In this document: piece after piece, positions 1 through 12,401 of the stretch
How positions within the stretch are numbered: position 1 is the first letter of the stretch
Layout of the letters: every line of letters begins with the position of its first letter
DNA from: Monodelphis domestica
Taxonomy: Eukaryota; Chordata; Mammalia; Didelphimorphia; Didelphidae
DNA length: 64,000 nt
Direction of reading: 5' to 3'
Assembly (NCBI RefSeq): GCF_027887165.1
Contig: NC_077227.1
Span: 71,038,752 to 71,102,751, forward strand
The notes under the pieces: generated by a model
The model's database searches: none
What the model was told of the DNA's origin: nothing
Seen by the model: the letters and a program-made list of their open reading frames with translations, nothing else
Position numbers and translations under genes: made by a program

Positions 1-144
1 ATTAGCCTGATCTTCATTAGTATTGCTAAGTCTAAGGTATACATAGTTTTATAACTCCTTGGGCATAATTCCAATTTGCTCTCAAGATGTTTGGATCAGT
101 TCACAGTTCCACCAACAGTGTATTAGTGCCTACCAATTTAGACT

Positions 145-356
145 AAAAAAGCCCCCCAAACAAAACCCTTACCTTCCATCTTGGAATCAGTACTGTGTAT
201 TGGCTCCAACGCAGAAGAGTGGTAAAGGCTAGGCAATGGGGGTTAAGTGTCTTTCCCAGGGTCACACAGCTAGGAAGTGTCTGAGGTCAGATTTTAACCC
301 AGAACCTCTCATCTCTGGTCCTGATTCTCAATCCACCGAGCCACCTCATTGCCCCA
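145..356 (-). mobile_element. tRNA-headed SINE (WSINE/SINE1 type)
   Basis: An inverted, nearly full-length copy. It starts with A-rich sequence and CCCTTACCTTCCATCTTGGA, passes through the GTCACACAGCTAGGAAG core, and ends with the tRNA-like head CACCGAGCCACCTC then GCCCC. Confidence 0.8.
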
Positions 357-489
357 CCTCCCCCATTTAGATTTTTTTTTTAAAGACATATATAGAATTT
401 GAGATAAAGGTAAAAGAAGCCAAATGCAAAAGTGTTACTCAGTCCTGTAAGAATAGTGTCAGCAGCAGGCAATTGGGATAGAAGAATTG

Positions 490-690
490 CAAGGTTTTAG
501 TGAATCATATAAAATACTGCTCCACATCACTAATGACAAGAGAAATGTGAATCAAAGCAACTCTGAGGTTTTACTTTACACCCAGAAAACTGGCAAAGAT
601 GACAAGATTTAAATTGTCAATTTTGGAAGGACTATAGAAAGGTAGTCATAACAATACACTATTGGTGGAGCCATGGAGGATCCAAACAAC
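490..690 (+). mobile_element. L1 ORF2 relic (3' region)
   Basis: The order AAATGTGAATCAAAGCAACTCTGAGG, an acc-like CACCCAGAAAACTGGCAAAGATGAC, then ATTGGTGGAGCC mirrors the L1 at 15.9-16.15 kb (AATGCAAATCAAAACAACTCTGAGG). It is decayed and has no open frame. Confidence 0.65.
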
Positions 691-1029
691 CAGGAAAGTG
701 ATTCCAAATTATATTTTAAAAAATGATCAAAATATCTGCTTACAGATCACATTACATGATCTGTATTCACTACATGAATACCTTCAAGGTTGTCAAGGAT
801 TATATAACAGTCTTAGACCTACTAGACCTATGAGTAGCCTAGATGGGATCAGGTTGGCTGGATGGTAGACTACAGTAATTGACAACTATACCACCTTCTC
901 CTTGCTGGTAGACCATTTCCTTATCGATTCTCTGACCTGGTTCTAAGGCAATCAAATAGCAAATCCTGACATTTCCTCATAAATTATTAGAAATGAATAT
1001 CTTTTTTATTAATTAATTAGCTCTCAGTC
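691..1029. other. No recognisable feature
   Basis: Unique-looking AT-rich sequence between an L1 relic and a SINE. The short open frame from 662 has no recognisable product. Confidence 0.5.
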
Positions 1030-1040
1030 CCCATTCTTTT

Positions 1041-1252
1041 TTTTTCTTTGTTGTTTAGAACCCTTGCCTTCTGTTTTAGAATCGATACCGAGTATCAGTT
1101 ATAAGACAGAAGATCAATAGCAGCTAGATATTTGGGGTTAAATGATTTGGCCCAGGGTTACACAACTAGAAAATATGTGAGGCCTTATTTGAACCCAGGT
1201 CCTTACAACTGCAGACTGGACTCTTTATCCACTGAACCAAATGGCTGTCTCT
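1041..1252 (-). mobile_element. tRNA-headed SINE with 11-bp target duplication
   Basis: An inverted copy (CCCTTGCCTTCTGTTTTAGA through ATCCACTGAACCAAATGGCTGTC). CCCATTCTTTT occurs exactly at 1030-1040 and 1253-1263 on either side, which is the target-site duplication expected from L1-driven insertion. Confidence 0.85.
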
Positions 1253-1264
1253 CCCATTCTTTTA

Positions 1265-1910
1265 TTTTTCAATTTGAAAAAAATTTATTTAATTAACTAA
1301 TTGAGAATATTTTTTCATGGTTCCATGATTCATGCTCTTTCCCTCCCCTCCTCCCAACCCCCTCCCATAGCCAATAAGTAACTCCACTGGGTTTTACATG
1401 TGTCATTGATCAAGACCTATTTCCATATTATTAATATTTGCACTAAGGTTGATTGTTGAGTCTACATCCTTAATCATATCCCCATTGAACCATGTGATCA
1501 AGCAGTTGTTTTTCTTCTGTGTTTCTGCTCCCACAGTTCTTCCTCTGAATGTGGATAGTGTTCTTTTTCATAAGTCTATCAGAATTGTTCTGGATCATTG
1601 CTTTACTGCTAGTATGAAGTCCATTACATTTGATTTTACCACATTGTATCAGTCTCTGTATACAATGTTCTCCTGGTTCTGCTCCTCTCACTCTGCATCC
1701 ATTCCTGGAGATTGTTCCAGTTCACATGGAATTCCTCCACTTTATTATTCCTTTGAGCACAATAGTATTCCATCACCAACAGATATACAATTTGTTCAGC
1801 CATTCCCCAATTGAAGGGCATCCCCTCATTTTCCAATTTTTTGCCACCACAAAGAGCATGACTATATTTTTGTACAAGTATTTTTCCTTATTTCCCACTA
1901 TTTTTAAATA
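1265..1910 (-). mobile_element. L1 3' end, inverted, 5' truncated
   Basis: The minus strand holds the end of L1 ORF2 and its 3' UTR. Translations include the GMAEQIVY and RTRRTLYTETDTMW-type segments typical of the C-terminus, in broken frames. The 3' UTR with its G-rich polypurine run lies near 1345-1375. Compared with the L1 at 15-16.85 kb it covers only the last ~640 bp. Confidence 0.85.
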
Positions 1911-1937
1911 AATGGGAGAAATTTTCTGATAAGCTCT

Positions 1938-2050
1938 TCTCTCTTTCTCTCTTTCCCTCTGCCTCTGTCTATCTGTCTGTCTGTCTGTCTGTCTGTCTCT
2001 TTCTGTTTCTTCTCCTCCTTTTCTTACTCTCTTCCTCCCTCCTTCCATCT
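1938..2050. repeat. Pyrimidine-rich simple repeat with (TCTG)n
   Basis: A CT-rich tract with about eight TCTG/TCTA units at 1965-1999, flanked by TCTC- and CCTT-rich sequence. The glutamate/arginine-rich ORF on the minus strand is a low-complexity artefact. Confidence 0.9.
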
Positions 2051-3125
2051 AGCTCTCATATTCTCCAGTCTCATAGGTTTTAACATTGTTGTTATGGTTC
2101 ATGTAATCTAATACAGAAGCAAACAATAAAACAAAGATGTCAATATTATTTCCAATGTATCAGAGTGAGAAAAGCTCATAGACAGAGTCATCTCTGTGCT
2201 CTTCAAAAGCAAGGGAAAGAGGCATGGAATGGTTTTGCCCTGTAATACTGCCACAGTTCTCTCAGGAGTGTCATTAAATTTCTTTCCCAGCTCACTAACT
2301 CTTCAGACTGTTCCATATCCTCAGCTGCTTCACCCATGTTGGGATGACTGTACCCTGAGACCTCCTCCTGAGCGAGTGCAAATTGATGAGCAGGAGAGAT
2401 GGTAGGAAAGAGAGACTAGTGACCTTGCATGGGATATAGACCCTTTCAAGCCAGGCTCTGGGAAGGTAGGAGACTGTTATGTGCTAGGGGTCCCTTTTTG
2501 ATTCTTTGCTAGTGTTTATGTGAGAATCTCTCTGTTTCTAACTTATTTCCAAATTTACACAAGAGGGACATCTCATCTTCATATAAAAGCTTCCATTTGG
2601 GGTGGCCAGTCTAGCTTTCCTATTAAACAATCTAGTGTTTGCACATTCTGGGAATTATAACTACATCTAAGCATTGAGGGGATTTTCCTTTCTTAGAAAA
2701 GTATTTTTATTCTCCTAGATGGAGGGCACGATACCCTCACTTCCCTTTTTTATGGCCCAAATTTCAAACATTTAAATAGGAACAATACTTGTCACTCCTT
2801 CCTTTGTCCTTTCAGGTGATAGGAGATTTGGGTAATTAATGCAAAGTCTAGAAACATCTTTTGGATCTTCAGAGAATTGTTTAAATGGGTTTTAGCCTTA
2901 GACATCTCTTGGGGTTGGCAGTAATTAATCAATCTCCTGCCAGATTGTAGATAATGTAATAGAAGATATTAGGAGAAGAAAGTCAAATGGCAGATATAAC
3001 TTGGCATCAGTGACAAATATTATTTCATGTGCTTATTGTTCAACTTCTGAATATGAATATGAATATGAATGAGTCTGGTGGAAAAATAATTGAATGTGGT
3101 TATCAGAATGCTCAGGTTGCAGTCT
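2051..3125. other. No recognisable feature
   Basis: About 1.1 kb of low-repeat sequence. There is a minor direct repeat GAATAT at 3049-3072. I see no exon borders with coding potential. Confidence 0.4.
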
Positions 3126-3305
3126 TAGCTCTACTGATTTATTGTTAATATGACCATGGATAAGTGACTTTGACTCTTGTAGTCTCATCTATAGAATGAG
3201 GATCATGACATCTGCCCCCTGTCTCCCTCACAGGGTTTTTGAGAGGTTCAAATGAGATAATTTAAGTTGCTTTGCAACCATAAAGGACCATAGAAATGTA
3301 ACATT
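3126..3305 (+). mobile_element. MIR-type SINE relic
   Basis: The order matches MIR: TGACCATGGATAAGTGACTT, a TCTCATCTATAGAATGAGG core, then TTTTTGAGAGGTTCAAATGAGATAAT. No tRNA-like function is implied. Confidence 0.65.
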
Positions 3306-3307
3306 GT

Positions 3308-3526
3308 GGTTGTTCAGTTGTATCCAACTCTTCATAATCCCATTTAGGATTTTCTTGGCAGAGATACTGGAGTAGTTTGCTACTTCCTTCTCCACTTCAT
3401 TTTACAGGTGAGGAAACTGAGGCAGACAGGGTTAAATGGCTAGCCCACAGCCCCATGGTTAATAAGTGCCTGAGACCGGATTTGAACTCTTGAAGATGAG
3501 TCTTCCTGACTACCTTGTTGCCCTAG
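3308..3526 (-). mobile_element. MAR1-type core-SINE
   Basis: A full inverted copy: GTTGTTCAGTTGTATCCAAC, TTGGCAGAGATACTGGAGTA, GAGGAAACTGAGGCAGACAG, GATTTGAACTC and a decayed head ending TTGTTGCCCTA. Confidence 0.85.
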
Positions 3527-4500
3527 AAATGTAAGAAGGGATGTGCAATTAAGTCAGGGCTGCAATGTCATCAAGAAGTGACCTTCTGGTGTAGGAGAAA
3601 AAGAATCATGTTTGGAATCATAAAACATAGGCTCAAGCCCTTCTATTTAGAATTTGTTTGAAATTGGACAGTTCCATCTTCTTCCTGAAGTTCTTGATAT
3701 TAAATGATATATAAGATGAGGAGCTTGAACTAAACATTCTCTATTGTCCTTTTGACTCAATGAATCACAGAAACAGTTTTAAATGGTAGATGGAAAAGGG
3801 TCTTTCATAGTTTCTAGACTCAATTTGTTGATGAGTGGTTCCCTTTTTCTGGGCACCTTACTTGTTCTGTTGCTCCTTAGGGATTTTCAGAAACCTGAGC
3901 GAGCCAATTAACCACCAACCCTGAAGGGTATCTTTGGTCATGATTGGGGGTATTATCAGCTTTAACGTTTCTAATATTACAGCTCTTGCACTTCCGGAAT
4001 TCCTATTCCTGCCTAATTACAGTAGTTTTATCAGTATGGAATTTGGCCATGGCCCCCAAACTCTTTAAAATACATTACTTTTTATTCATTAATCTATTTA
4101 TGTTGACTCTTCTTTCTGACTACAAGGAAAGTCTGCATTTGTATCATTCAGAACAAAGAGCTTAACTTCAAGAGGTAAAACCTTGTTGATAACAAGGTCT
4201 GGCTCTATGGCTGTCATGCATTTTCAGTTGGCAAAGGCCAAAGCTTCTTTTTTTCCCCTCTTTTTGCAAGCTTTTTCTAAGTCCCATTCTCATTTTAGAT
4301 ATCTAGATTGGCAGAAGCAAATGATGATGACCCTGATGATGGCAATTCAACTGCATATAACTGAACAAATGACAACCATTTGTTAGGTTCCGGTGATAGG
4401 TGAAGGGTACTAAATTAAGCTGGAGGGAGGGGAAAAACATATGTGTTTCCCTTTTCCCCCCTCCTTTCTTTTAGGATCATATAGTTGGAGAGCATGTTTC
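3527..4500. other. No recognisable gene
   Basis: Unique-looking sequence. Short ORFs at 3944 and 4183 have no recognisable product and no codon-like pattern. Confidence 0.4.
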
Positions 4501-4509
4501 ATTTTTTGC

Positions 4510-4720
4510 TTTTGTCTCCCCAGTACCATATACCCTGCCTGATACACAGTAGGCACTTAATAAGTGTGAATTAATCAATTGATTGATGTTAGAGGCTATG
4601 CAATCCAATTTGCTCTGAGTAAGTGATTTGTCCAAAGTCACACAAGTAGTGTCAGGGATAGGATTTATACCCAGGTTCTCTGACTCAAGAGCTGAGATGC
4701 TTTATTTTTTTTTTTGACCT
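4510..4720 (-). mobile_element. MIR/L2-tail relics
   Basis: CTGATACACAGTAGGCACTTAATAAGTG is the common old LINE-tail sequence. It is followed by a MIR core fragment (AAGTGATTTGTCCAAAGTCACACAAG, then TTTATACCCAGGTTCTCTGACTC). Confidence 0.55.
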
Positions 4721-4981
4721 TTCTTTATATTCTTAGTGATTAGCACAAGGTCTTGTACATAATAAATAAATGCTGAGTGATTAAATGACTAATTAATTCT
4801 GCCATGTTACCTCCTTAAAACAAATTACTTTACCCTTGTCTGTTTTTATTATTTTCATGGTTCATGGTAATGAGAAAAAGTGCCCAATGTTTGAGCAATT
4901 TACCAGAACTGTTACTTATTTATAATATACTAAGAGAGAACAAGGAAGGGTGTGAAAATGCCCTTTGTTTGGGTTGTTCCC

Positions 4982-4984
<3 letters not shown>

Positions 4985-5079
<95 letters not shown>

Positions 5080-5262
5080 ATCGTCCTCCTCTTCTTCTTT
5101 TTGTTCTTCTCCTTCTCCTCCTTCTGCTTGTTCTTATTCTTCTCCTTCTCCTCCTTCTCCTTGTTCTTATTCTTCTCCTTCTCCTTCTCCTTCCCCTTCT
5201 CCTCCTCCTTCTTTCTCCTCCTCTTCCTCCTCCTTCTCCTCCTGTCTATTTCTGTCTGTCTC
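4985..5262. repeat. (TC)n microsatellite with CTTCTC-rich tail
   Basis: A pure (CT)n run of about 46 units at 4985-5076, then a degenerate TTCTCC/TTCTTC tract to about 5262. Leucine/serine-rich and glutamate/arginine-rich ORFs across it on both strands are artefacts of this composition. Confidence 0.97.
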
Positions 5263-6150
5263 TGTCTTCCTTCTGGGACCAAGGCTCAAAACATGGATTT
5301 ATACTTGAAGCTGTTGTACTGCTGAATACTATTCCCAGAGGCTTCTACAGCTCTTTCCTAATATATTATTTCTATCGATTGCTTACTATCTGTAAGATAA
5401 ATCTATAATGGACTACTGTCTTAATAAGGACTAGAAATGTTCGGAATTCCAAACGGCCAATGCAAGGAAATGTGGAGATCATAACAAGATGGAAAAGACA
5501 GGGTTAAAGAAAGGGAAATCAGGGAGAAGAATGAAAGCATGCCTGCTGGGTCCTAAATGGAATCTGTTACCTTTCTGGGATCTCCAGGGTGGAACTGGAC
5601 ACTTACCTAGAGCAGTATAGGGAATGAGTATGCTCTTTTCCAAACCAATTAAGTCTAGTAGTTTTTCATGGGGTTCTTATCTGGGTCAATCAGGACCAGG
5701 CATCGGAGGAAGGGAGCATGGAAGCCATAACCTGGGAACTGGTACTAATTTTATACTAGTAGTGGTGATCTTGGGCAGTATTCCTAAGGAATAAGAGACT
5801 AATTTATTACTTGCAAGGGAGATTACATGCAAGGAGGGCAGAATAGACAGAGATGGGGTCTTTTTGAGTGAGATCTCATCTGTTTTTTGCTAATTTCTTC
5901 ACCTTTGAGAAGGACTATTATGTGATATGTGGTGTCTCTGTACCCAGAGTGCTTTGCCAATCTGTGGCCATGCTATTTTGAACTCTCAGAGCTATGGATA
6001 TTATATTAAGGGGAAGATCTTTGCTAATCCCTGCTCGGGTTCAGTAAATCTGGATTGTGGATCTGATTATGGAATCTGAGATAACTTCCCTCAACTCAAA
6101 AGAGCTGCCCCATGACGGAATGGGGACACGAATAAATGCCAGACTTAATT
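5263..6150. other. No recognisable feature
   Basis: Low-repeat intergenic sequence. Nothing assigned. Confidence 0.4.
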
Positions 6151-6152
6151 TT

Positions 6153-6290
6153 ATTGTTCATTCATTTTCACCCATGTTTGACTCTTTGTGACCCCATTTA
6201 GGGTCCTCTTGGCAAAGATACTGGAGTGGTTTGCCATTTCCTTCTCCAGCTCATTTCACAGATGAGGAATATGAGGCAAACAAGGCTACT
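6153..6290 (-). mobile_element. MAR1-type SINE, head-truncated
   Basis: It has GTTCATTCATTTTCACCCATGTTTGACTC, TTGGCAAAGATACTGGAGTGG and GATGAGGAATATGAGGCAAACA, then stops at the core. The tRNA-derived half is missing. Confidence 0.8.
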
Positions 6291-8170
6291 TTCCCAGAGT
6301 TTGAACTTTAGACAGTAGGCGGGGAACATTGAAGGCTTTGAACAAAGATATAGCATGATCCAAATTTGTGAATAAAAAGCCCAAGTTGACAACACTGTAA
6401 ATAACTCGCCTTAAGTTTTCTTAAGCTCTTTCCTCTCATCAATCAATCTCTTGAAGGAGACAGGATAAATTTTATTTCTAATTTAGAAGTGAGGAACATC
6501 AGGAAGTGAACATTGGATCAAAGCTAGCAGTTAGCACAGGGGCTTGAATTTACACCTCTTTACTCCAAATCAATTTATTTTTTTTCCTACTGATGTCTCA
6601 GAGAGGTTACATTTGTAATGGGAATGCACGAGTCTATGAGGACCAGTCTTTGAGGTATGCTTGGGTATTCCCTGCTTGGTTTCAGTCCAATTGATGATGT
6701 GGAAAAGAGGTTGGGATAGATCCAGTTTCTCACCATGATGACTCAGTGGCTGGTACTATGTGAGGTCAGGAAATCTTCTAATTGGCTATGGAAGAACTGA
6801 TGACTTGGTCATTCCTGAGCTGGAATCAAAGGTACATTCAAAAGAGGCTCCCTGTCTATTGCTTGGTTGCAAGGAGATAGGACTCAGGGCTTAGAGCTGT
6901 CTGAAATTTCATGTCAAAGATGGCCTGTTCCAAACCCATTGGGACACATGCAGTAAGACCCTTTTGTTTCCTTGCGATAGCTCCTATATAAACATGAATA
7001 TAACAGTCTTCCTCAATCTTGGTGGAAGAAAAAAAATTACAAATACATTGATACCTTACAAATTAATTGGCTATGGCAACACAAGGTTTATGTGAGCCAG
7101 ATATAGGAAAAGATGCAACCGGTACTTGGATCAATCTGATAATTTAAATTCCAACTTTCTGGACATTTGCATACACACAATTGCAATTAAACTTTTTCAT
7201 TAAGCAACTAGTCTCCAGCTCCCCTGCAGGTTTTATAGCCTGGCTTCTTTTAAAGGGGCCATATCTCTTTTCAGTTAAAAGGCCAAGCTTATCGGAACTT
7301 TTAAAAGGCTCTAAGCTGTGCTTGGCCAGGTTTCAAAAAGAGAATTTAAAGGTGGTTTCTCTGTAAGTTGCTATGGAAATCCCTAGTAAAATGGAACACT
7401 CTATTTTGGAGGAGACAATATTTTGGAAGCCAATTTTCCCTAAATCATTCCTCTGAGTACCTGCAAGAAAACATTTTGGGGAGTAATAGAAGTAAATTCA
7501 CTTTCAAAACCCTCTTTTAGCTTTGATATGCATCCTGAGCTCTTTGTGGCAAGTCCATTCTAGAATCCTAGGCTCTGGAAAGACCTCTGGCTGGACGAGA
7601 GTCTTTGAATATTTCTCCCATATTCCTATTTAATCACTTCTGCTTATCTGTTCTGTCTTTGGGAAAGAGAAAGGGATATCGGAGACAATGTGGCATCTTG
7701 GCTGGAGCTCTGACCTTGAAAGGAGATGCTAGCTTAGGAACTAGAGGAATAGGGCTCTCGTTAGAGAGAAGCAATCCTGGAGTTGTTCCTGGATGAATGT
7801 TTACTCTCTAGCAGCACTAAGTTCTTTCCTCATGTTGAAGCTTCAACCCAGGGCAGCACTATTAACCAAAGGGGTGTCCAAAGTTCTAGAATGGAGGTTA
7901 TAGCCAGAGAAGAGGGACCTCCTGAACAACCTGCTTCATGGAATAGGAAGAGGATTTTGAAACATGACTTGGTGCTAGGAGGAGTAACTTGGGTCAAGAG
8001 AAGTATGATGTTCCTTACCCCCACTCATCAATTCACCAAGAATCTTTGGTGCCACAGAGAGTCCACACTAAAGTTCTGTTGTTTCTCTCCTACTCCGGTG
8101 GGCTTCTTAGTGCACACATTTTTTTCATGCACTCTTCCCTGGTGGATACTCTCATATTTCTTTGCCCTCT
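6291..8170. other. No recognisable gene (1.9 kb)
   Basis: Low-repeat sequence. ORFs at 7181, 7605 and 7783 lack recognisable domains. Part of 7160-7430 is relatively free of repeat signatures, but I see no exon. Confidence 0.35.
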
Positions 8171-8173
8171 GGT

Positions 8174-8409
8174 TTAGGGGCAGCTAGGTGGTATAGTAGA
8201 TAAAGCTCCAGACTTGGAGTCAAGAAGACTTGAGTTCGAAGATGACCTTAGACACTTTCTAGCTGTGTGACCCTGGGTAAGTCACTTAACCCTCTTTGCC
8301 TCAGTTTCCTCATATGTAAAGTGAAATGGAAAGAGTAAACCACTCCAGTATCTTTGCCATAAAACCCCAGATGGGGTCATGAAGAGTCAAACATGACTGA
8401 AAACAACTG
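8174..8409 (+). mobile_element. MAR1-type core-SINE, full length
   Basis: It starts GGGGCAGCTAGGTGGTATAG and includes the B-box-like GAGTTCGAA, the core CTCAGTTTCCTCATATGTAA and the tail AGTCAAACATGACTGAAAACAAC. Confidence 0.9.
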
Positions 8410-8696
8410 TTAATGTGATCTGAGGGCAGGAACGTCTAAAAGCAGAATGAGAATTGACTGAGAGGAGAGCAGGTATTGATGGCTAGGTCCATTGGGAGGT
8501 CAGTACTCAAGTGAAGTTGAGAAGGGGATTTGTAGAGTGTCACCATAAGAAAGAACCTTAGAGATCAGAGAGGTAGGTGGCATGTAATCAGGTACCATAA
8601 AATGCTGAAGTTTGGGAAGACAAGCTGATTCCCACAAATGGTCAGCACCTCTATGATGCCCCTAGTCTCACATCTTGATCTGAATCTCCTTCTTTC

Positions 8697-8899
8697 TTTT
8701 TTTTTAAACCTTTACCTTCCGTCTTAGAATCAATAGTATGTATTCATTCCAAGGTAGAAGCATGATTAAGTCTTAAACATTATGGATAAGTGACTTACCC
8801 AGGGTCACACAACTAAGAAGTATCTGAGACCAGATTTGAGCCCAGAATCTCCCCTCTTTAAGCCTGGCTCTCAATCCACTGAGCCACCTACCTGTCCCC
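8697..8899 (-). mobile_element. tRNA-headed SINE with 13-bp target duplication
   Basis: An inverted copy from TTTTTTAAACCTTTACCTTC to CACTGAGCCACCTACCTGTC. AATCTCCTTCTTT (8683-8695) and AATCTCTTTCTTT (8901-8913) flank it with one mismatch. Confidence 0.88.
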
Positions 8900-9359
8900 A
8901 AATCTCTTTCTTTAATTATCTTTTTCCCTTGTCTCAGCATTTTGGATTTTGGTGCTCTGAGTAGACCTTGGTGCTGAATTGGTCTTCTGACCGTGTCTGC
9001 TCTATTTCTGATCCAGTTTTTATCCTTCCCCCATAGATGGATATTGTTCTCCCAAGACTCATCTTTGCCTATAAGGAAGTGTGCTTGGTTTAGACTCAGG
9101 AGGCTTAGGATTACAGCTGGCCCCAGACAATATTTGTGTCATCATATGAAAATCACAGTCACCTGGAGCCTCCATTTTCTCATCTGTGAAATGGGGTAAT
9201 GGACTCTGTGAGGAAAGTGCTTTTGTACATCTTAAAAACATTTTTCCCCCAGGGAAGACTTGTGATTTCATTTGTGTAGGTGACCCTTAGTGAAGAGGCT
9301 CATTTGACCAATGTTGATTGTCAGCTGCTCTGTAACTTGTATTCTTAGAAAGTTTCAGG

Positions 9360-9487
9360 GAGGAGATTGGACCCTAGAGGTGAAGTGACTTATTTTAGAT
9401 CACATAATCAGTAGGTAACAGAAGCAGGACTTGAACTCAGGTTTTCTAGACCTGAGAATACTATCTACTTCACCACTCCACCTGTCT
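9360..9487 (-). mobile_element. MIR-type relic
   Basis: The core AGGTGAAGTGACTTATTTTAG, then GACTTGAACTCAGGTTTTCTAGA and CACCACTCCACCTGTCTCC, matches inverted MIR/THER SINEs. Confidence 0.6.
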
Positions 9488-10211
9488 CCTTTCTTCTTGG
9501 ACTCTCTCATGCATCACTTAGATTGACACTATAAGATGGAGATATCCCTTAATCTTCTGGTTTGTAATTTCTTATAGAAGGTTCCTACTCTTTATAATGA
9601 ATTTCTGCAGGCTTTGGGCATAGAAGATTCAAGTGGTAATAGATTCAGAAAACTCTGTGACCTTAAAAGAGTTAATTTTGGTTCCAACAGAACAAATGCC
9701 CTTGAAATTTTTGTATTTGATTTATTCTGATGGCCTCATCTCAACCCCCAAACTATACCTCTAAGTACTCTCCCATCATAGCAAGGCAGAATAATTAAGG
9801 ATTTGTAGGCAAAATACTCCATTCCGGATATCCTTGGTTCATAGAATCAATAAAGTCACCTCCAGTACATTGTGAACTGGCAGAGCCCTAGGTCTGATAA
9901 TAAGACCTTGGAAGCCATGCACAATGTGGGCATACTGTTGATATCTTGGATTTAGAGTTATAAGGAACCCTTGAGTCTGCCTAGTTCAACTTATTTGTTT
10001 TATAGAAAAAGAAAATGGAGCCCCCAGTGGTGAATTGACTTGCCCAAGATCACAGTGGCAGAATCTATTGACTACCACAGCAAAGCTCTCACCAAACCAT
10101 GGCTTTTATGTCTCAGGAGGTGTTCTGTGGGAAGAGAGATGGTGTCGGATCCTGTCCTAAGGTCTTATTGGTATATCTGAGTTATAGTGGAGTCACAGTG
10201 GAGTCCTGCTC

Positions 10212-10492
10212 CCTTCTCCATTTTTTCCCTCCCTCCCTCTCTCTTTTCTGTTTTCTCTTCTCTTTCCTTCCCTCTCTTCCTCTTATTGTCTTTCTCTCCC
10301 TCTCTCTTTTTTCTCTCTTCTCTCTCTTGTATCTCTTCTCTCTTTCTCCATCTTTCCATCTCTTCCATTCTGTTTCTCCCTCTCTCCTCTCTTTTCTTTC
10401 TCTTATCTCTCTATCTCTGTCTCTCTGTCTGTCTCTCTTTTTTTCCATCCATTCCTCTCTCTTTTCCCTTCTCTCCCTCTCCTCTTCCCCTC
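10212..10492. repeat. Degenerate pyrimidine-rich tract
   Basis: About 280 bp of TCTC/CTTT/CCCT mixtures without a fixed unit. ORFs over it on both strands are compositional artefacts. Confidence 0.95.
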
Positions 10493-11365
10493 AGCTACTC
10501 ATCCCATCCCTTGATTGACCCCCTTATATTGTTAGCTCAGTCCTAACTTAGGTAGACCAGGACCAGCCCAAGAAATGAGTCATAAGTGAAACCCTCCAGC
10601 CTCAGATGCCTATCCACAAATGCACAAAATTTGACTAGCAAGCAAGGTATTCCAGAGTGTCATCTTCAAGGAGACAAAGCTGATTTTATTATAGCTAGCA
10701 TAAATCTGAGCAGCAAAGGGGGGTGGGGAAGGGGGCCCCAGGTCACCATGGCACTGGAAAGGGAATGATTACGAACTAACTCTAAGACCCGCCAGCCACC
10801 TCATCCCACTGAGGATTTTGAGGAGAGTCATGAAATGCTTTCTTTGAAAAATATTTTCATCTCCTTGGAAATGAATGTTGCATTGGTAACCTGGGGGGAA
10901 GAGGGTTGCATTCAAATACCAGGCAATAATACTATTTAAAGCTCTAGCATTATTATTTTCATATTTTTTTTCTTTGATGGTTGGACTTTTATAGCTCCTG
11001 TTCTAGGGCCACCTGTCCAGTGGGTGCTCAGGACATTTTAATTGATAGTGATGTTACTATTATTTGGTATTCTAACAGACCAATTCACAGATCTTAAATG
11101 AAGGATGTTCTTATAAACTAATCAGTTAACCTAGTTATGAAATTCAAAGTTGGCTCACATGCCCAGGGCCTAAAAGACATGCGATTCTCTTTGTGGAATA
11201 CAAAGGAGTAAGCTAGATTATCTTTGAGACCCCTTCCAGGCTCCAACATCTTTTGCCATTATGATTTGAAGCATAAGCAGTAGACTTAACCCAAATAGCT
11301 CCGAAAGGCAGAATAAAGACTTGGGCTAGAAAAGAAGGGGAAGCAAATTGCAGCTCATTATTGGC
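10493..11365. other. No recognisable feature
   Basis: Low-repeat intergenic sequence. Nothing assigned. Confidence 0.4.
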
Positions 11366-11389
11366 AATTTGTTCAGTAATGGCTCAGTC

Positions 11390-11600
11390 CAGTAATACTT
11401 ATCTAGCACTTCAAGGTTTATGAAGCCTATTTTTCACAACACCCTTGTGAAGTATGTAAAGCTTGGATTATTCTGCCCATTCTACAGATAAAGAAAAGGA
11501 AGTGCAGAGAATTGCAGTGACTTGCTTATAGCTAGGAAACATTAAATGGCTAGTAATTGATTGAACAAAGATTCCCCTCTGGGTCTCCAGCCTCCAAATT
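11390..11600 (-). mobile_element. MIR relic
   Basis: TTATCTAGCACTTCAAGGTTTATGAAG, an ATTCTACAGATAAAGAAAAGGAAG core and CAGTGACTTGCTTATAGCTAGGAA follow inverted MIR order. Confidence 0.6.
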
Positions 11601-11804
11601 TAGTATTCTGTCTTTGTGTATCTTTGTATGACCCTATCACTCCATTGAAGTCTTACAAATGGAATACACACAAGAGCTGGATAACAATGATTCTGCTCAG
11701 TGATTGTTGGGTCTTTCACCTCAAATTCTGAGTCCTTTCCTTTTCTCACAGGTGTATCTCATTAAGATGTCACAGGACCCTGACATTCAGGGCTTGTAGA
11801 TCCT

Positions 11805-11980
11805 TGACTGAAAGGGATTGTAGGGAGAACATCTAGTCCAGGCTCTTTATTTTACAGATGAAGATCCAAGACCCTGAAGGGTAGAGTCACTGACTCAATG
11901 ATTTAGTGGCAGGGCTGAGACTAGAATCCAGGTCTCCTCTCTTCTAGATCAAAAGCTCTGCTCATTCTATCACACCAATC
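11805..11980 (-). mobile_element. MIR/THER-type relic
   Basis: GATTGTAGGGAGAACATCTAGTCCA, TTTACAGATGAAGATCCAAGA, then a GGCAGGGCTGAGACTAGAATCCAGG segment match the inverted THER-like SINE. Confidence 0.6.
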
Positions 11981-12401
11981 CTGATGTCCAGGGTCTCCTT
12001 GTTTTCCCATCCCTTCTTTCACTACTGTTTATTGGCTAAGCAATGATGGCCAACTTCCTCATGATAGACAAGGCTCTCTCCATGCAACAACAAACATGTA
12101 TGGAAGTGGAAATCTTGAGATGATTATTCACATACAATTTTAGGTCTGGACATTTGTGATCCAGGAGGCACAGATCTGTCTCTGCTTTATAAACGAAGAA
12201 TGAGAAATAGATAGTTGTTTAAGATAGCCAATGAGGGATTCTTCTAGGAATTTTTCTTTGATTTTCTGGGTTGGTAATAACCCTTCTCTCTGTACAATGG
12301 TCACATATTATTTTGTAATTTACTTATTTGTATATGTTCCATTTCATACTCTGACCCTCAGTAAATAACTTAACTTCTCAGAAGGTAAAATTCTGATACC
12401 A

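Noticed and set aside
4864-5408. Long Ser/Leu-rich and Arg/Glu-rich ORFs on both strands
   Set aside because: They are translations of the (TC)n tract; the same applies at 1773-2048, 10099-10546 and 50625-51192.
7783-8187. 134-codon ORF as a gene
   Set aside because: No domain, biased composition or splice signals; ends inside a SINE.
8174-8409. tRNA gene from the GAGTTCGAA box
   Set aside because: The tRNA-like head belongs to a SINE; no cloverleaf with a proper anticodon arm is apparent.
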